DNA of 64,000 bases from Rheum nobile (GCA_027886185.1 WOAB01000563.1:7688001-7752000); one strand, 5' to 3'. Numbered from the stretch's first letter, positions 10,465 through 22,509 are shown. A program made the numbers and translations. Notes: generated by a model from the letters alone, not told the origin.

Positions 10465-11882
10465 TCATGATTCATCGAAACAAGCAAACATTTTCCCTTG
10501 CTTAATCACCTTGCTAACTGACAGTAGATTGAATCGAAACTCTGGTATATACAACACATCACTGATCACAAATCCAGGTTTCAATATCACATCTCCTATC
10601 TGTTCAACCTTTTTTACTGAACCATCTGGCAGCGTGACTAAGATAGGTGCAGCTAATTTCTTCAGATTGATTAAACAGTCAAGATGAGCACACACATGAT
10701 CTGTTGCTCCTATGTCAATTATCCAATCTAGCTTGTTTGACTTATAAGTAGCTAGGTTTAAGTAAGATATACCTGCATAGTCTGTAGAAGAGGAAGGTTG
10801 TGGTGCCTTGCCTTTGAAAGCCTTCATCATTTGATGATACATAGCTTGAATGAACTCTAGATCAATGTTGGAATACTTTCCTGATGAGCCTGCATCCATC
10901 TCCAAAGGTGTTCCCTGGACCTCTTGATCCTGCATCACATTAGCTGCCACTTTCTGTGATCGCACCTTCTTCTTCCCTTTGTACCAATCAGGATAGCCGA
11001 TGACTTTAAAACAACTATCAGAATTGTGTCCATCCATGTTACAGACACTACAATGTTTTTTCTCTCCATTGTAAGTCTTCTTGTGTTCCTTCTTAGGTGC
11101 ACTTCCTCCAGTTGAGTTGCTAGATCCAGCAATGAATACAGCAGGTTCATTCACATGACTAGAGATTTGCTTCTGCTTCTCAACTTGAAGCACCAGGTAA
11201 TAGGCTCTGTTTAGATCCGACATCAGATCCATTGACATAATTTGACTCTTCATTGCATCAAACTCTGCATTTAGATTAATCAAGAAGTGCATAACCTTAT
11301 CTTGGTTATCCAACTCCCTAACCTTAGCAAGAACCTTGCAGGTGCACTTCTCTAATCCACCACACACACATGATGGAATGTCATTCATACATTCCAAATC
11401 ATCCCAGCCTCTCTTCAGCTTTGTGTAGTATGAAGTCACCGACAAGCTTCCTTGAGTTGTTTTTATCATTTCCTGCTTCAGTTGGTAGATAAGTGGTGCA
11501 TTACTCTGATTGTAACGCTCAACCACTTCTAGCCACAAATTTCTTGCCGTCGTCGTGTAGATGAAGGAACTGGACAGATCTGGCACCATCGAACTTACGA
11601 TCCAGCAAGCTACCATTCGATCACACCTAATCCAGCGCGCGAAATCCTTCGAAGATTCATCAGAGTTTCGTCGATGAAACCTATCTTCATCTTCGCTCCG
11701 AGTGACATCCGCATCTGCCTGTTCCAACTGATGAAATTATTTCCATCGAACAACACAGAAGCCAGTGACGCATTCAGATTCTCCGAATTGGACATCGCTA
11801 GAGGATCTCCAGACTCTATCACGGTAAGCTGCGCCAATTGATCGTTTATCGCTGATTTGTCCACCATCTCCTTCGATCGCAC
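10465..11882 (-). pseudogene. Copia gag and protease
   Basis: Translation probably started at the ATG at 11867 (MVDKSAINDQLAQL); after SLASVLFDGNNFISW a frameshift near 11700 leads into a long frame at 11727. That frame carries the copia gag core (LWLEVVERYNQSNAPLIYQL, ... SYYTKLKRGWDDLE), a zinc knuckle (CSVCNMDGHNSDSC, C-x2-C-x4-H-x5-C) and the protease active-site region, where the usual DSGAT reads DIGATDHVC. Loss of that serine would probably damage the protease. Two TGA codons follow in frame before the integrase segment. Confidence 0.87.
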
Positions 11883-11975
11883 TCAGCAAAATCGTAAACA
11901 AAATTTGTGTGAAATTTGTAAACAAAGAGGATAGAAACAATCCAAACTCTCAAATCTCTCAATTCGATTCCTGTC

Positions 11976-11987
11976 GCTCTGATACCA
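11976..11987 (-). other. Primer-binding site of the copia element (iMet)
   Basis: On the minus strand TGGTATCAGAGC directly abuts the LTR end with no spacer; it is complementary to the 3' end of initiator tRNA-Met. Confidence 0.95.
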
Positions 11988-12281
11988 TGAAGAAAAGTAA
12001 GATCGAAAGAACTGAGATAGAAATAGAAAGCTTGAACAATCAACACTCGAGTTTAACAAATTTTCTCTCTCTGCATTACTGATATTCACACACATTACAA
12101 TTTAGAGAATGAACAAAGCACTCTTAAATAGAGAAGCTGAAGTTACCTACTACAACCAGTAAACATAACCGGCTACAACAGGTAGTAACAAACTCCTAAC
12201 TGCCTCTAATTATGGATGCCACGTCAGTGACTCAGCTACACTCCTAACTGCCACATCAGTGACAAATAAACAACTTCAACA
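11988..12281 (-). repeat. 5' LTR of the copia element
   Basis: Starts TGAAGAAAAG and ends CTTCAACA on the plus strand; it borders the primer-binding site. Confidence 0.93.
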
Positions 12282-12286
12282 ACTAC

Positions 12287-12450
12287 TTGCAACTTACGAC
12301 TGAGCAGCTCCATGATGACTACAATTAAAAAGGCGACTTTAGCTTCCCTTTGTGCATATACTCTAATGCGGAGCGTAACAAATAACCGAAAACAACGGTT
12401 GAACGAGTTTCGAGATTCAAACCTTGTCCATCGAAAAATTGAAGAAGAAG
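12287..12450. other. Unassigned sequence between copia and TRIM
   Basis: A short stretch with a minus-strand open frame running through the junction with the TRIM. No domain is recognised. It may be host sequence. Confidence 0.3.
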
Positions 12451-12455
12451 AAAAG

Positions 12456-12960
12456 TGTGGAAGATAAGAATGGGAGAATCCCACATCGGAAATATAAAGA
12501 AACCAAGATCACTATATAATAACATGAACTACTCCTCCTATTGCCAATTGGTTTTAGGATGGAACCCCATGGGCTTGTATGGTGGGCTTGTGCACAGACG
12601 TACACGCCCCTACCCTAACCGGCCCACGGACTTTAACATGGTATCAAAGCGGTTAGGTTTGGGTTTGGACTCCTGATTGATTGGGCTTGTCGGCCTTAAG
12701 ACACTAACGGGCTTGCCGGCCTCAAGGCATGATATCAAGTGCCAATTGGGCCAGGTCAGTTACCACTTGAGGGGGCGTGTGGAAGATAAGAATGGGAGAA
12801 TCGCACATCGAAAATATAAAGAAACCAAGATCACTATATAATACCATGGACTACTCCTCCTATTGCCAATTGGTTTTAGGATGAAACCCCATGAGCTTGT
12901 ATGGTGGGCTTGTGCACGAACGTACATGCTCGTACCCTAACCGTCCCATAGACTTTAACA
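12456..12960 (+). mobile_element. TRIM (miniature LTR retrotransposon), complete
   Basis: Two LTRs of 183 bp each (12456-12638 and 12778-12960) start TGTGGAAGATAAG and end CTTTAACA. The left LTR is followed at 12639 by TGGTATCAAAGCGG, a primer-binding site like initiator tRNA-Met, and the right LTR is preceded by a purine tract (GAGGGGGCG). The internal region is only 139 bp and non-coding. A perfect 5-bp duplication AAAAG flanks it (12451-12455, 12961-12965). TRIMs depend on enzymes of autonomous elements. Confidence 0.96.
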
Positions 12961-12965
12961 AAAAG

Positions 12966-13676
12966 TCTGAACATAGAAAGATATTTAAAGCTTTGGAAAA
13001 CAGAGAAAGAATTGATTTATCTTCCCAGAAAGCTCCTCTTCAAGCGGACGAATAGGCAAATGAGACGAACTATGCCCTGCCGAGCCATATGGTTTGTTTC
13101 TAATTCCGGAATGCGGAGGGGTCGCGCTAACCGCCATTGCCGTCCTCAACAGCAGTCCGACGCCGTCCGACGCGTCTCATCGGTTAAGCCTCGTGAGCCA
13201 TCTCAATACAGTCTCATCCATCCTAGAGTGAAGATCAATCCCATTAGAGTCGGGGAGGCGAAGCCCTTGCCTTGGCCCGCTTCTACATCGATCCGCCGGA
13301 GCCCATCTCTCATGGTTAATCGATTTGCAGATTTGTCAAAGGGTCCGCCTCGCCATCGATCTGCCACCACCGCTCTCCTCCTAGATTTATGGTAGAAGTC
13401 GCAACGCCGATGGAGCACTGCCGCCTCTGTTTGACCGACGAGGTGGCACGCCGACAACACCTACCGCCGCTGAATTTTATGACGGATTGATTCGAACAAA
13501 TGAGGAAGATGAGCTACTACGTGGAAGGGCCCACTTAGGAATACAGCGGACTTGGCATCTGATGAGTTTTGGATGCAAATGGGCTTCTTGAATTGGGCTT
13601 TATAACCCAACATGAAATATGCCTAGAGAAGCATGATGTGTTAAATTTGTTTGATTACATGGAGCTTTTAATCGTC
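12966..13676. other. Unassigned GC-richer region, possible host exon
   Basis: Sequence right of the TRIM has higher GC near 13080-13460 with overlapping open frames on both strands (13012-13395 plus, 13203-13460 minus). Neither matches a family I recognise and neither is long enough to be convincing. It could be the first exon or promoter of a host gene, or an old element. Confidence 0.3.
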
Positions 13677-13679
13677 TTA

Positions 13680-16488
13680 GGGCTCGTTCGGCGCGTTGTA
13701 TTTGCCGTGGGAAGTGAGTTTAAGGGCCTTCTTGAACCATCTTCATCTATCCAGGTCCCTGTTCGGCAAATTGAGCATCACGCGGTTGAAGTTGTCGGTT
13801 GAAGCATTAATCTAGTTGAAGTTGAAGGATTTTGGTAATGCTGGGGGGTGGGTGGGAAGCAGTAAGAGGCGGTTGAAGCATGGGGAGATTACGCGATTTG
13901 CCCCTGAGGGTGTACTTCATCATCCTACCTTCCTCACAGTAGCGAGAAGTGAATTTTTGCGAGGCAGCTATGAACTTTTCCTCCATTTCCAGTTTGTGAA
14001 GGTACGTATTTTCCTCCATTCACAACCCATATTCTTGATTTCTTGGGTGAATTTTAGGGTCATTTTTTTATGTTTGTGCAGTTCGTGTGTTTTACGTCTA
14101 ATTTGGTGAAGAATAGTCCAAACAATTGAAAACCCTGATTTTGTATCACTTTGGAAGAACCCTAATTTCATCTTTGAACCTATAATTTCTTAATACCCTA
14201 AGTATGTTCTCATGTTATTTAGCTTAATTTGGTCTTAATTTGAGTTAGAGATAATGATTGAAGGTTAGTTTTTCAACTTTTGGGTTTGAGTGATTGTGCA
14301 CTTAAGGTGTTCGATGAATTGCCTCAATGTTTTTTTTTGTATAATGTAGTAGCAGAAGAACCTGCATCTGTATGGACTTGATCGAGGAGCTATCACTAAC
14401 TGTATGATCTTTTTGTTAATCTCCCTTAAAAATGAATCTACATTGCATTTAAGTTATGGGATATATATGCAAATGGTTGTGATCAAGTCTTGATAGAGAT
14501 AAAGAAAATAAGGTAGTTAGTCTATATATGAGTGGTGGTCTGCTGAACACTTCCATTTTGAATTATTGTGGATACCTTGCAATCTTGTTTCTTTTAAGTG
14601 CAACAGTCCAATCTAATTGCTTGACTATCAATATTTTTTGCTTAAGAAAGTTCTGTTTTCTCGAGGTAGCTATGAGTCCATGTATAGCTTGAATCAGTTG
14701 AATTTTTGTTCCCTCAACAAGCACCCCTGTATTTCCGAAAATTTTGCTATACTTAAATGCAACAAGGAATTTAAAATTGAAATTTATCACTTTGCCACTT
14801 TGGTTTCTTTTTCGATCGGGTGATTGTTTTATCTCATCCTATCTCTTTCTAGGTGATGGTCATAGAGCATTCAATTCCAGGTTCTAGCTACACATCTTGG
14901 ATTTTTCCATAGCTAAAACTGTTCAATTAACTCCATATACCATTTACTATTAATGGTTATCTATGTGGTAGAATGCTGTCAAAGGCCAATGGTTTTCTAG
15001 CTAGAAGAGTCAAGAACTCCTCGCTCTTGTTGATGAGGTCCAATAGCTTCCCTTGAAATATATCATTTTGTATGTTGTGATTCTATGACAATTGCTTATG
15101 TGGTAAAATATTTATAGTTGTATCTCGTGAATTTATAATTGTACCTCGTGAATTTATGACTTGGGCAATCTCTATGGTGTTCAGCAACTATGCATCACTA
15201 TGGTTCATACAACTTATAAATTAAAATATGTTCAGTTTCTTTTATAATGTTATGCCTAATAATGTGTTATATAGTTTAAATTGAATTGATATGTTATTGT
15301 TTCTTATATAATGTTATGCTAATAATGCCTTCTAATTTATAAGCTTTAGTCTATTTTGTCGCTTGTATAGTGTTAGGCCTAGTAATGCATTCTAATTTAT
15401 AAGTTTTAATATGTTATGTTCTTATATAATGTTATGCATAAGGATGTACATGCTCTAATTCTAGAATGATGATGGAACTAAAGTCAAGTATAGAGTTTAG
15501 AATCCTTTTAGATCAAAGTTGGCCGCTCCATTCTTGGTGGTGTTGATAACATATGGATTGTAAGTATTACTAAATTTTGATTGGCTTATGACTCATGTTA
15601 TCTAATACATATGGTCTTACTGATTCAATGGTATTGCAAGTGTTAATGTATTACTTTTCATATGTTTTTTAGAAACCTGGATTTGGGGTATGTAGGAGCT
15701 GTATCCGGAACCACAGTTTCGCATGTGTGTGATGTCTTTGGCCGGTGAGTCTTGAAGGGGAATCCGAGATTACTCATGTTGTCTTGAAGATTGAGAGATG
15801 TTTTCAGTTTTTACTGATATGCGAAAAGGATTTGATCATTACAAGTTTTTAATCTTTTAGCCCAAATGAAAGAGTTATGTGTATGACAGTTTGTTTTAAA
15901 ATTTGAGTTCAGTATATTGGAAAATTAATAAATTTCTAAAATTTAATACATGAATGTCTTGTACTCATTTCAAGATTTGGCTTATTGAATTTATTCCAGA
16001 AGATGTAAAGAAATAACATAGTTCATTACTTGGAACTCAATAATCTTTGCTTATGCAAATAATGGCTACTTTGACGAAGCAATCACCCTCTTTTTATATA
16101 TCATAAATATACATTATATACAATTTAAATATCATAATTATGCATTGTTCAATTTAATAAATTCAATAAATAGTTTCAAAATGTAGTTTATTTAGTTTAT
16201 AAAATTGAGTAAGTGAATTTTGTGTGGGCAAAATGAAAATTATAACACATTTAACAATTTAATCTACAATCCATAAAAAAATATTTACTCATGCCCCTTT
16301 TGGTCATTTAACACCCCAAGTTTTATAACTTTAACTCCCATAAGCTTTATTTATCGAACACACATTTCATACTTCAATTACTAAACTTCAGCTTCTATTT
16401 CCACTTCAGCTCATACTTACACTTCAGCTCTTACTTTCACTTCAACTTACTTCAACTCACTTCAACTTCATATTTACCGAACATGCCC
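13680..16488. mobile_element. Harbinger-like non-coding element, 2.8 kb
   Basis: The ends are GGGCTCGTTCGG (13680-13691) and CCGAACATGCCC (16477-16488), imperfect 12-bp inverted repeats (10 of 12 matching). Each end is flanked by TTA (13677-13679 and 16489-16491), the duplication typical of PIF/Harbinger elements. Both subterminal regions are rich in GTTGAAGT/ACTTCAAC words. I see no transposase frame in the AT-rich interior. The ends are short, so this assignment is moderate. Confidence 0.6.
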
Positions 16489-16491
16489 TTA

Positions 16492-16970
16492 TTCAAGTAA
16501 GAAGGCTATGTCACCATCAAAAAAAAAAGAAGGCTACGTCATGGTGACATGGATCGTGTTGGCGTGTCAAGGGCGAGCCCAACTCAACCCGATTGGTGAT
16601 TCTCGTTATTACATATTATTTTATTTAAGTTAAATTATGCATTTTTTGGGAAAAATATGTTTAAATAATTCAATCTATTGTTATATATTTATGTGGTATA
16701 AACTTGGAAGCAAACACTAATTAAAGCGAGGCATGAGGTCCATCGGAAAAAATGATCACTTCCTTAGAAGAAGCATCCGAACGGTAACTATGAAAGACCG
16801 AGAATCGCAACGTTGAAAGTAAGGTCCGGGGCAATTAAAGTTCTCATCTAGATGATTTGACAACGATAATGGTCAATAGAGGAGAATCCGACAACTAAGT
16901 GTTTAGCTCTTTCTCTTAAATGCATCATAAAACATCATATTATTTGAAATATATCACAGATTGTTTGAAA
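16492..16970. other. Unassigned AT-rich sequence
   Basis: About 480 bp without recognisable genes. It includes a short imperfect direct repeat (AAGAAGGCTATGTC / AAGAAGGCTACGTC) near 16500-16540. Confidence 0.3.
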
Positions 16971-16974
16971 CAAC

Positions 16975-17245
16975 AAGCCTATATGCCGCAGGGGCACGAG
17001 CTGCCATCAATCTTTATTTTATTAGCCTACGGGCTGCAGGAGCACGAGTTGTCATCCTATTCTATAAGCCTACGGGCCGTAGGGGCACGAGTTGCTATCA
17101 AGTCTTTATTCTACTAGCGTTCGGGCCATAGGGGCATGAGCTGTCATCAACCTTATTTCTATTAGCCTTCGGGCCGCAGGGGCACGAGCTGCCATTAGTC
17201 TCTATTTTATTAGCCTTCGGGCTGCAGGAGCACGAGCTGTTCAAA
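16975..17245. repeat. 48-bp minisatellite, about six copies
   Basis: The word GGGGCACGAGCTG or a close variant recurs at 16994, 17042, 17085, 17134, 17182 and 17230, so spacing is 43-49 bp with 48 the most common. Each unit also carries TTAGCCTWCGGGCYGCAGG. Some copies encode a Cys/Pro-rich peptide on the minus strand, which looks incidental. Confidence 0.85.
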
Positions 17246-17338
17246 GGAAAAAGTGGCACAGGCTCCCACAGACACACCGACATAGGTTGCTGATATTCAT
17301 ATTTGTCAAAGAGAACGCACAGGTTGAGGGCAAAACCG

Positions 17339-17458
17339 AGTAGCCCAGGGGTGTACACAAAAGCGAGTAGCCTAGGGGGCGTACATCAAGTATCCCAAGG
17401 GTGTACAAAAATAAAACAAGTAGCCCAAAGGCTTACATCAAGTATCCCAGGGTTGTAC
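17339..17458. repeat. Short tandem repeat bordering Athila A
   Basis: Five variants of GTAGCCCAGGGGTGTACA-like units of roughly 25-30 bp run up to the start of the Athila A LTR. The last unit reappears at 35791-35825 beside a second copy of the same LTR. Confidence 0.7.
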
Positions 17459-18771
17459 TGATAGAGGCTAAAGTCGTGATGCCTAATCAAAGTAAATCCT
17501 CAAAAACCTAACTAAGTATAGTAGGCAAGCAAGGGTCGAATTCCACAGGGAGGTAGCAATCTTTCTAAGTGCAAAAGTAATATGCCAATAGTAACAAAGG
17601 TTTTTTTTTTGGTTTGTTTGCAAGTAACAAAGTAAATAAAAGCAAATGATGTAATCTATGGGTGAGAAGTAACTTAGCCAGACAAATATTCACCATTCAG
17701 TTTGATTGGTTGATCCTAGATTATCTCTAATTCGTTCCTATGAATGTTCCTATTCCTTTTCTTAAGTTATAAACAAGACAAACAGACCCTGAGAATACTA
17801 ACTATCAAATAACCAGGAAAACCTCCAGATTCAATTCAACAACAGCAATGAGCACAAGAATTTCAATAGATACATGCAAGTGTAGCAAACAGTCTTACAA
17901 TTGCATGCAATTAATTCTCTCTACAATAAACCAGTCCAAACAGTTCTTAGATAATTGCAGTTGCTACTCTGAATTAGGTAATTCAAACAGTAATTACCAA
18001 ACCCTAGCAATAGATAATTACTAATATCAACTAGGTGATCAGGCCAGTCAAATAAGCAAGAATCAATGGGATGAAGCACAAGAGAATCAATACATTCAAA
18101 GGAAAAGAAATAGAATTATAACCTCACAACCAAATACAAACGAAGGCTTCAATCGTCGGACTAAGCAAAAGTTGCTTAGTTCTTCATAGTCTTCAAACGT
18201 AAAACTCAAAGGGAAAAACAATACTGAATAATAGTCTGAATGAATAAGATAATGAAAAGGCTGCTAGGAAACTAGGTTATAAACCTAGCCAAAACCTAGT
18301 TTCCATAAGATAGGAAACAAAATCTAAAAGGAAAATAAATTAAAATAACATAACGGAAATAAAGGAAAAGAAATAAAGAAAATAAAGTAACTCGGACGAA
18401 ATCCCGCTCTTGCGCGTGTCTGATAAATGGGTTTCCGCGACCGCGGAAGAATTTTCGCGACCGCGGAAAAGTCTCTGTTGAATCTCGCTGTCTTCGTATT
18501 TTCCGCGACCGCGGCTGTGGCTTCCGCAACCGCGGAAAGTTTCGTGTTGCGTACTTCAACTTCTTCCTCGTCTTCTTCTTTTCCACTTGTTCTCATCTCT
18601 TGTGGCTTTCTTCTCCCTCTTCTAAATCTTCATTTTAGCTCTTCCAAACCACCAAATCCACACTTCTACTCCTCAACTCCATTCTCCACAATTGTGCTCT
18701 AAACTCATCCAAATGGTACCCAAAACTCCGGTAACAACTCCTAGTTAAACCCTACAAAGTAGCACTGATCA
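17459..18771 (-). repeat. 3' LTR of Athila A
   Basis: Starts TGATAGAGGCTAAAG and ends GCACTGATCA on the plus strand, 1313 bp, bordered on the right by the minus-strand polypurine tract. Four palindrome copies lie at 18435, 18455, 18503 and 18524. A weak minus-strand TATA-like sequence lies near 18276-18285. Confidence 0.93.
18435..18535. repeat. Two palindrome pairs in the Athila A 3' LTR
   Basis: CCGCGACCGCGG at 18435 and TCGCGACCGCGG at 18455 (20 bp apart), then CCGCGACCGCGG at 18503 and CCGCAACCGCGG at 18524 (21 bp apart). Most are extended by TT...AA. Confidence 0.88.
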
Positions 18772-20123
18772 AATTCCCCCATGCTTAAACCTTGCTCGTC
18801 CTCGAGTAAGCTAATAGAAACCTACTCCTCCAATCAAACCCCCAAGGTCTCAGGAAGCACAGCAAAACCATCTCCACTAAGAATTGCACCTAATCATCAA
18901 ACTCCAAGGCACCACACAATCAACTCAACACAACACAACACAACACATACAAGCCTAAAGGAAAGCAGAGTACTTCCCCCAAGCTTATCCCGAACACCAT
19001 AGAGTGAAAGTAACCATCTAATCCTAGCCTCCATCTATCTTCTTATGCCTCCCAGAGTGACCTACCCGAATCCTCCTTATATCACCTCTTCTTATGTCAC
19101 CACGCTAGAAAAAACGAGGAATCCTAAAAATCACTCTTCTTCTTTTCACTCATTTTGCCAAGGCGTCCTTTCGGATTTTCACCAAGCCACTCATTTTATT
19201 TTTCAATAGATGGGCTCACATAAACTCACATCACTCTTGACCTCTTATTACCCCAGCCTAATGCTGGTCCAAGCCACCTGCTTATTGCCTAAGCCGCCCT
19301 TTCGGATTTTCGACTTATCCCAGGATTTATTTTTGTCTTTTTTCAAATTTATTTGACTTTTTCTTTTATCATTATTTTTTCTTTTCTTCCTCAGACGACT
19401 AGAAAGTATAAAACACTCCCCCATGCTTAAACATTGCATTGTCCTCAATGTAATGAAAGACAAAAAGATGAAGCACATGGAAAGGCAAAAAATAACTCAC
19501 AACCGTCGCCGAGGGGCCTGGACTTGGAAGTTGTTGCTGGCGGTATATCAATATAAGCACATGTTGCTGGTGTTGCGGCGGTCTTCAACTCAATCAAACT
19601 CCACCGTGCAACCAAATAGATCCACTTTAAGGTGTAGTGGATGTCAAAGAAAACGGGGCTGCACGGCCTTCAACGAACATAGAATGGAGCCCAAATATAA
19701 TCGTGTTGTGGGCTCTAGTGTTCCTCCTCGTCAGTTGTCTAATGTCGGGCCATCATCGGTGCCAAATAAAAATGTGGGGAGAATGTCTCCTCATTGGAAG
19801 CATGATGCGCACCACCTCTCGTAGTAGAACTCAGACAGCTGGCATCTGGTAAAACTTTTTTTTTTCAGGTTAAGGAGACTTACAGTGATATTTCCGCGAC
19901 CGCAGAAACGTTTCTGGTGTGTATTGAACACCGTCTTCAATTTAGGATTCGAGTCTCTTACCTGCATGTTAGTCTAAAACAAAAACAAAACAAAAACGAA
20001 ACAACACAAAACAATAATAACCAAAAACTAAAAAGAAAAGACAAGAAAAGAAATTTCATACCTCGGGTTGCCTCCCGAGCAGCGCCTTAGTTATTGTCGT
20101 GGCTTGACTTGGTGCTCTCCCAC
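18772..20123 (-). other. 3' internal region of Athila A with two polypurine tracts
   Basis: No intact gene. It holds the polypurine tract beside the LTR (18772-18786), a second copy of the same motif at 19416-19430, and between them two copies of a GAAAATCCGAAAGG-like motif (rightmost near 19300, leftmost near 19170, minus-strand sense). A single palindrome (CCGCGACCGCAG) is at 19894-19905. The segment near 20060-20095 matches the region just after integrase in element C. Confidence 0.7.
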
Positions 20124-20996
20124 TCAGCATGGGTTGCTCACATCAACCGAACACTTGGGGTCAATATCAGGAGGGTGTATCTTTGCATCGTCGGTGTTGA
20201 ATCCGACCCTCACCCCATCAAACTCCATTGTGAGCGAACCACTACTCACATCAATCTTTGTGCTCGCCATGTTCATGAACGGCCTTCCCAGCATCATAGG
20301 GGCTGCGTTTTTGTCTTGACCCATATCCATCACAAAGAAATTCGCAGGGAAGAGCAATTTATCGACCTCTACCAGCACATCCTGCACCATTCCCTTGGGA
20401 TACACATATGAGTTATCCGCCAGTTGGATCACAATCCCTGTCTTCTGTAATGGCCCGACCTCTAAAGATTCATACAGTGAAAGAGGCAAAACATTGATAG
20501 AAGCACCCAAATCCAGCATGGCTGTTTCAAATATGGTGTCACCTATCTTGCAGGGAATAGTGAACATGCCCGGATCACTGCATTTCTTGGGCATCCGCTT
20601 TTACAGCATAGCGGAGACGTTCTCACTGACTTTGACCTTCTTCTTCTCTTTCATAACCTTCTTCCTCTTTATCTTTCACAACTCCTTCAAGAATTTTGCA
20701 TAGCGAGGAATGCTTTTAACAAGTTTGAGCAAATGAATATTTACCTCGCAATTGCTGAAAGTTTCGAACAGTTCCTTGTCATTCGCCAACCTTCTGATGT
20801 CCTTCAGTGCTTCATGGAAAGTCGCGGGCGGTTTTAGCGAACCGAGCGGAGGAATGTTGGAACGCATATACGTGTTGTGGACATCAGAGGCAAAACCGCG
20901 ATCGCGGCTCTTCGTCTGGGCAAAATAACTCTCCAGGGAGTTTTCCGCAATTGCGGATTTCTGTCCGCGGTCACGGATTTTCGTCGATAAAATCAT
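20124..20996 (-). pseudogene. Athila A linker and aspartic protease
   Basis: The protease frame (20124-20594) has CKIGDTIFETAMLDLGASIN followed by VLPLSLYESL, the DLGA active-site form typical of Athila, then QLADNSYVYPKGMVQDVLVE and the second block MMLGRPFMNMASTKIDV. It ends with its own TGA and is not followed by RT. Upstream (20676-20996) is linker sequence with FHEALKDIRRLANDKELFET and FSNCEVNIHLLKLV, similar to element C, plus palindrome-encoded RDRG. A stop and frame change separate linker and protease. Confidence 0.85.
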
Positions 20997-21094
20997 CCTC
21001 CCCAGAAACCTTTCCGCGATCGCGGAAATCTATCCGCGGTCACGGAAATTCGCCGATTTTTGTATTGTCTCCAGGAACAAATCCGCGGTCGCGG
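20896..21094. repeat. Palindrome cluster in the gag-protease linker of Athila A
   Basis: Copies start at 20896, 20945, 20965, 21014, 21034 and 21083. The pairs 20945/20965 and 21014/21034 are each 20 bp apart, and several are extended by T...A arms. On the minus strand they translate to RDRG or AIAE-like peptides within linker sequence. Confidence 0.85.
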
Positions 21095-21567
21095 ATTTCT
21101 TTCTGCCGGCCACGAACTTCATCCACTTGTGTTCCACTCCTCAGCGTCATGGCACATACGCGCTCCCTCGGGTTTGCTACCGTTTGAGATGATAGCTTCC
21201 CCGAATCCTAGGCCTCCAGTCTACTCACCCTTTGAGCGAATTGTCCAAACTGATTCTCCAAGTTCTGAAGGCTAGATTTCATCTCTTGCTGATGTTGGAT
21301 CATGCTCTGAGTGAGAGATAGAATCATGTCCTCTAATGACATGGAGGAACTCGGATTTGGTACTGGTGGACTATACGCGTAAGGCTGCTTGTAATGTTGT
21401 TGATTGCCATACGGATGGAACTGTTGTTGGCTTGGATTGAACTCCTAGTTATAATGGCCTTGGAGAGGATATTGCTCATTTCCGTAACTCATATTGGGGT
21501 GATTCCTCCACCCTGGATTGATGGTGTTAGAGTACGGGTCATATCTCGGTCTCTGCGGACCAAAACC

Positions 21568-22470
21568 TCATACAGAGTTTACTTCAGCCGCAAGTTGAAG
21601 AAGTGTTGGGCACTCGTTAGTGAGATACAGCAGATCATAACAGATTCTACTGGCTTTAACAGCCCTTGCTGCATATGGGCTCACCCTTTTGTTGAATTGT
21701 CTTGAGCTCTCAAATAGCTCAAAGAATACCTCGAATGCTGCAGCTGGCGTCTTGTTTCGAATGCTACCGCCATAGGTTGCGTTTACCATTCTGTGCTCAT
21801 CCTCAAGAAGCCCGCCATATAGATATAGAACTAGATCTTGGTCAGAATAACCATGGTATGGGCAACTAGATATCAACCTCCTGAATCTCTCATAATATTC
21901 ATACAACGTCTCAGTAGCATGTTGTTCAAGGTTGCTGATGCTTCGCTTCAGGCTATTGAGTTTCGTTACAGAGAATTACTTCTCAAGAAATGCTTTCTTC
22001 ATCTTCGCCCATGTATCTATGCTCCCCGGAGCCAAATAATAGAATCAATCATTGGCCGCATCCTTCAGAGAGAAAGGAAAGGCCCTCAGCTTGATTTGGT
22101 CCTCAGTGAAGTTCCTCGGCTTCATGCTGGAACAAACAGCGTGGAATTCAGACAAGTGCTTGTTGGGGTCTTCTCCACTCATCCCATGGAAGTTGGGTAA
22201 TAAGTGGAATAACCCAGACTTTAGCTCAAAGTTCACGCCATCACCCAATTCAGGAAACTGCACAGCAAGCGGTTACTGCTGTAGATTCGGGGCAGTCAAC
22301 TGCCTCAATGTCGGTGCCTCCTCAACCATCTTTAGTTGCGTACGGGCTGCTACACGGTGTCTGGAAAGTGTTCTTTCGATCTCTGTATCAAAATCTAACA
22401 ATGGGGAGTTAGTAGCACGGGTGTGGACCATAAGATAGGTCCACACAAAAATTGGCACACAAACACACAC
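21568..22470 (-). pseudogene. Athila A gag
   Basis: A single frame from the likely start at 22431 (MVHTRATNSPLL) carries the Athila gag core: LAVQFPELGDGVNFELKSGL, GEDPNKHLSEFHAVC, LRAFPFSLKDAAND, LYEYYERFRRLI, DQDLVLYLYGGLL. It is interrupted by in-frame stops near 22270, 22042 and about 21960 but not scrambled. It lies about 60 bp from the primer-binding site, as expected for the first gene. Gag forms the particle that packages element RNA. Confidence 0.9.
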
Positions 22471-22491
22471 AAAGAAAAATTAAAACTTGCC

Positions 22492-22509
22492 TCCCCGGCA
22501 ACGACGCCA
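22492..22509 (-). other. Primer-binding site of Athila A (tRNA-Asp type)
   Basis: TGGCGTCGTTGCCGGGGA on the minus strand, three bases from the LTR end, matches the tRNA-Asp-type site usual for Athila with one change. Confidence 0.9.

Larger units (their letters stand above)
7240..12281 (-). mobile_element. Full-length Ty1/copia retrotransposon
   Basis: Two LTRs of 293 and 294 bp flank gag, protease, integrase, RT and RNase H in the copia order on the minus strand. An iMet-type primer-binding site abuts the right LTR and a polypurine tract (GAGGGGTGGA on the minus strand, 7533-7542) abuts the left LTR. Flanking 5-mers GCTAC (7235-7239) and ACTAC (12282-12286) form a target duplication with one mismatch. 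By eye the LTRs differ at roughly 15 positions, about 5%. Several stops and frameshifts make it non-autonomous now. Confidence 0.93.

Noticed and set aside
13012..13395. A plus-strand host protein of 127 residues
   Set aside because: The composition is low-complexity Arg/Pro/Ser, a competing frame exists on the other strand, and no domain is recognised.
17098..17358. A Cys-rich secreted peptide on the minus strand
   Set aside because: It is a translation of the 48-bp minisatellite and adjoining repeat; the repeated peptide reflects the DNA repeat.
19423..19852. Plus-strand frames in the Athila A 3' region
   Set aside because: They run antisense to the element and overlap the conserved polypurine and 3' UTR motifs.
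20896..21094. Regularly spaced palindromic repeats resembling a CRISPR array
   Set aside because: Units are short, mutate freely, occur in LTRs and coding linkers of plant retrotransposons, and have 8-9-bp spacers, unlike any CRISPR array.
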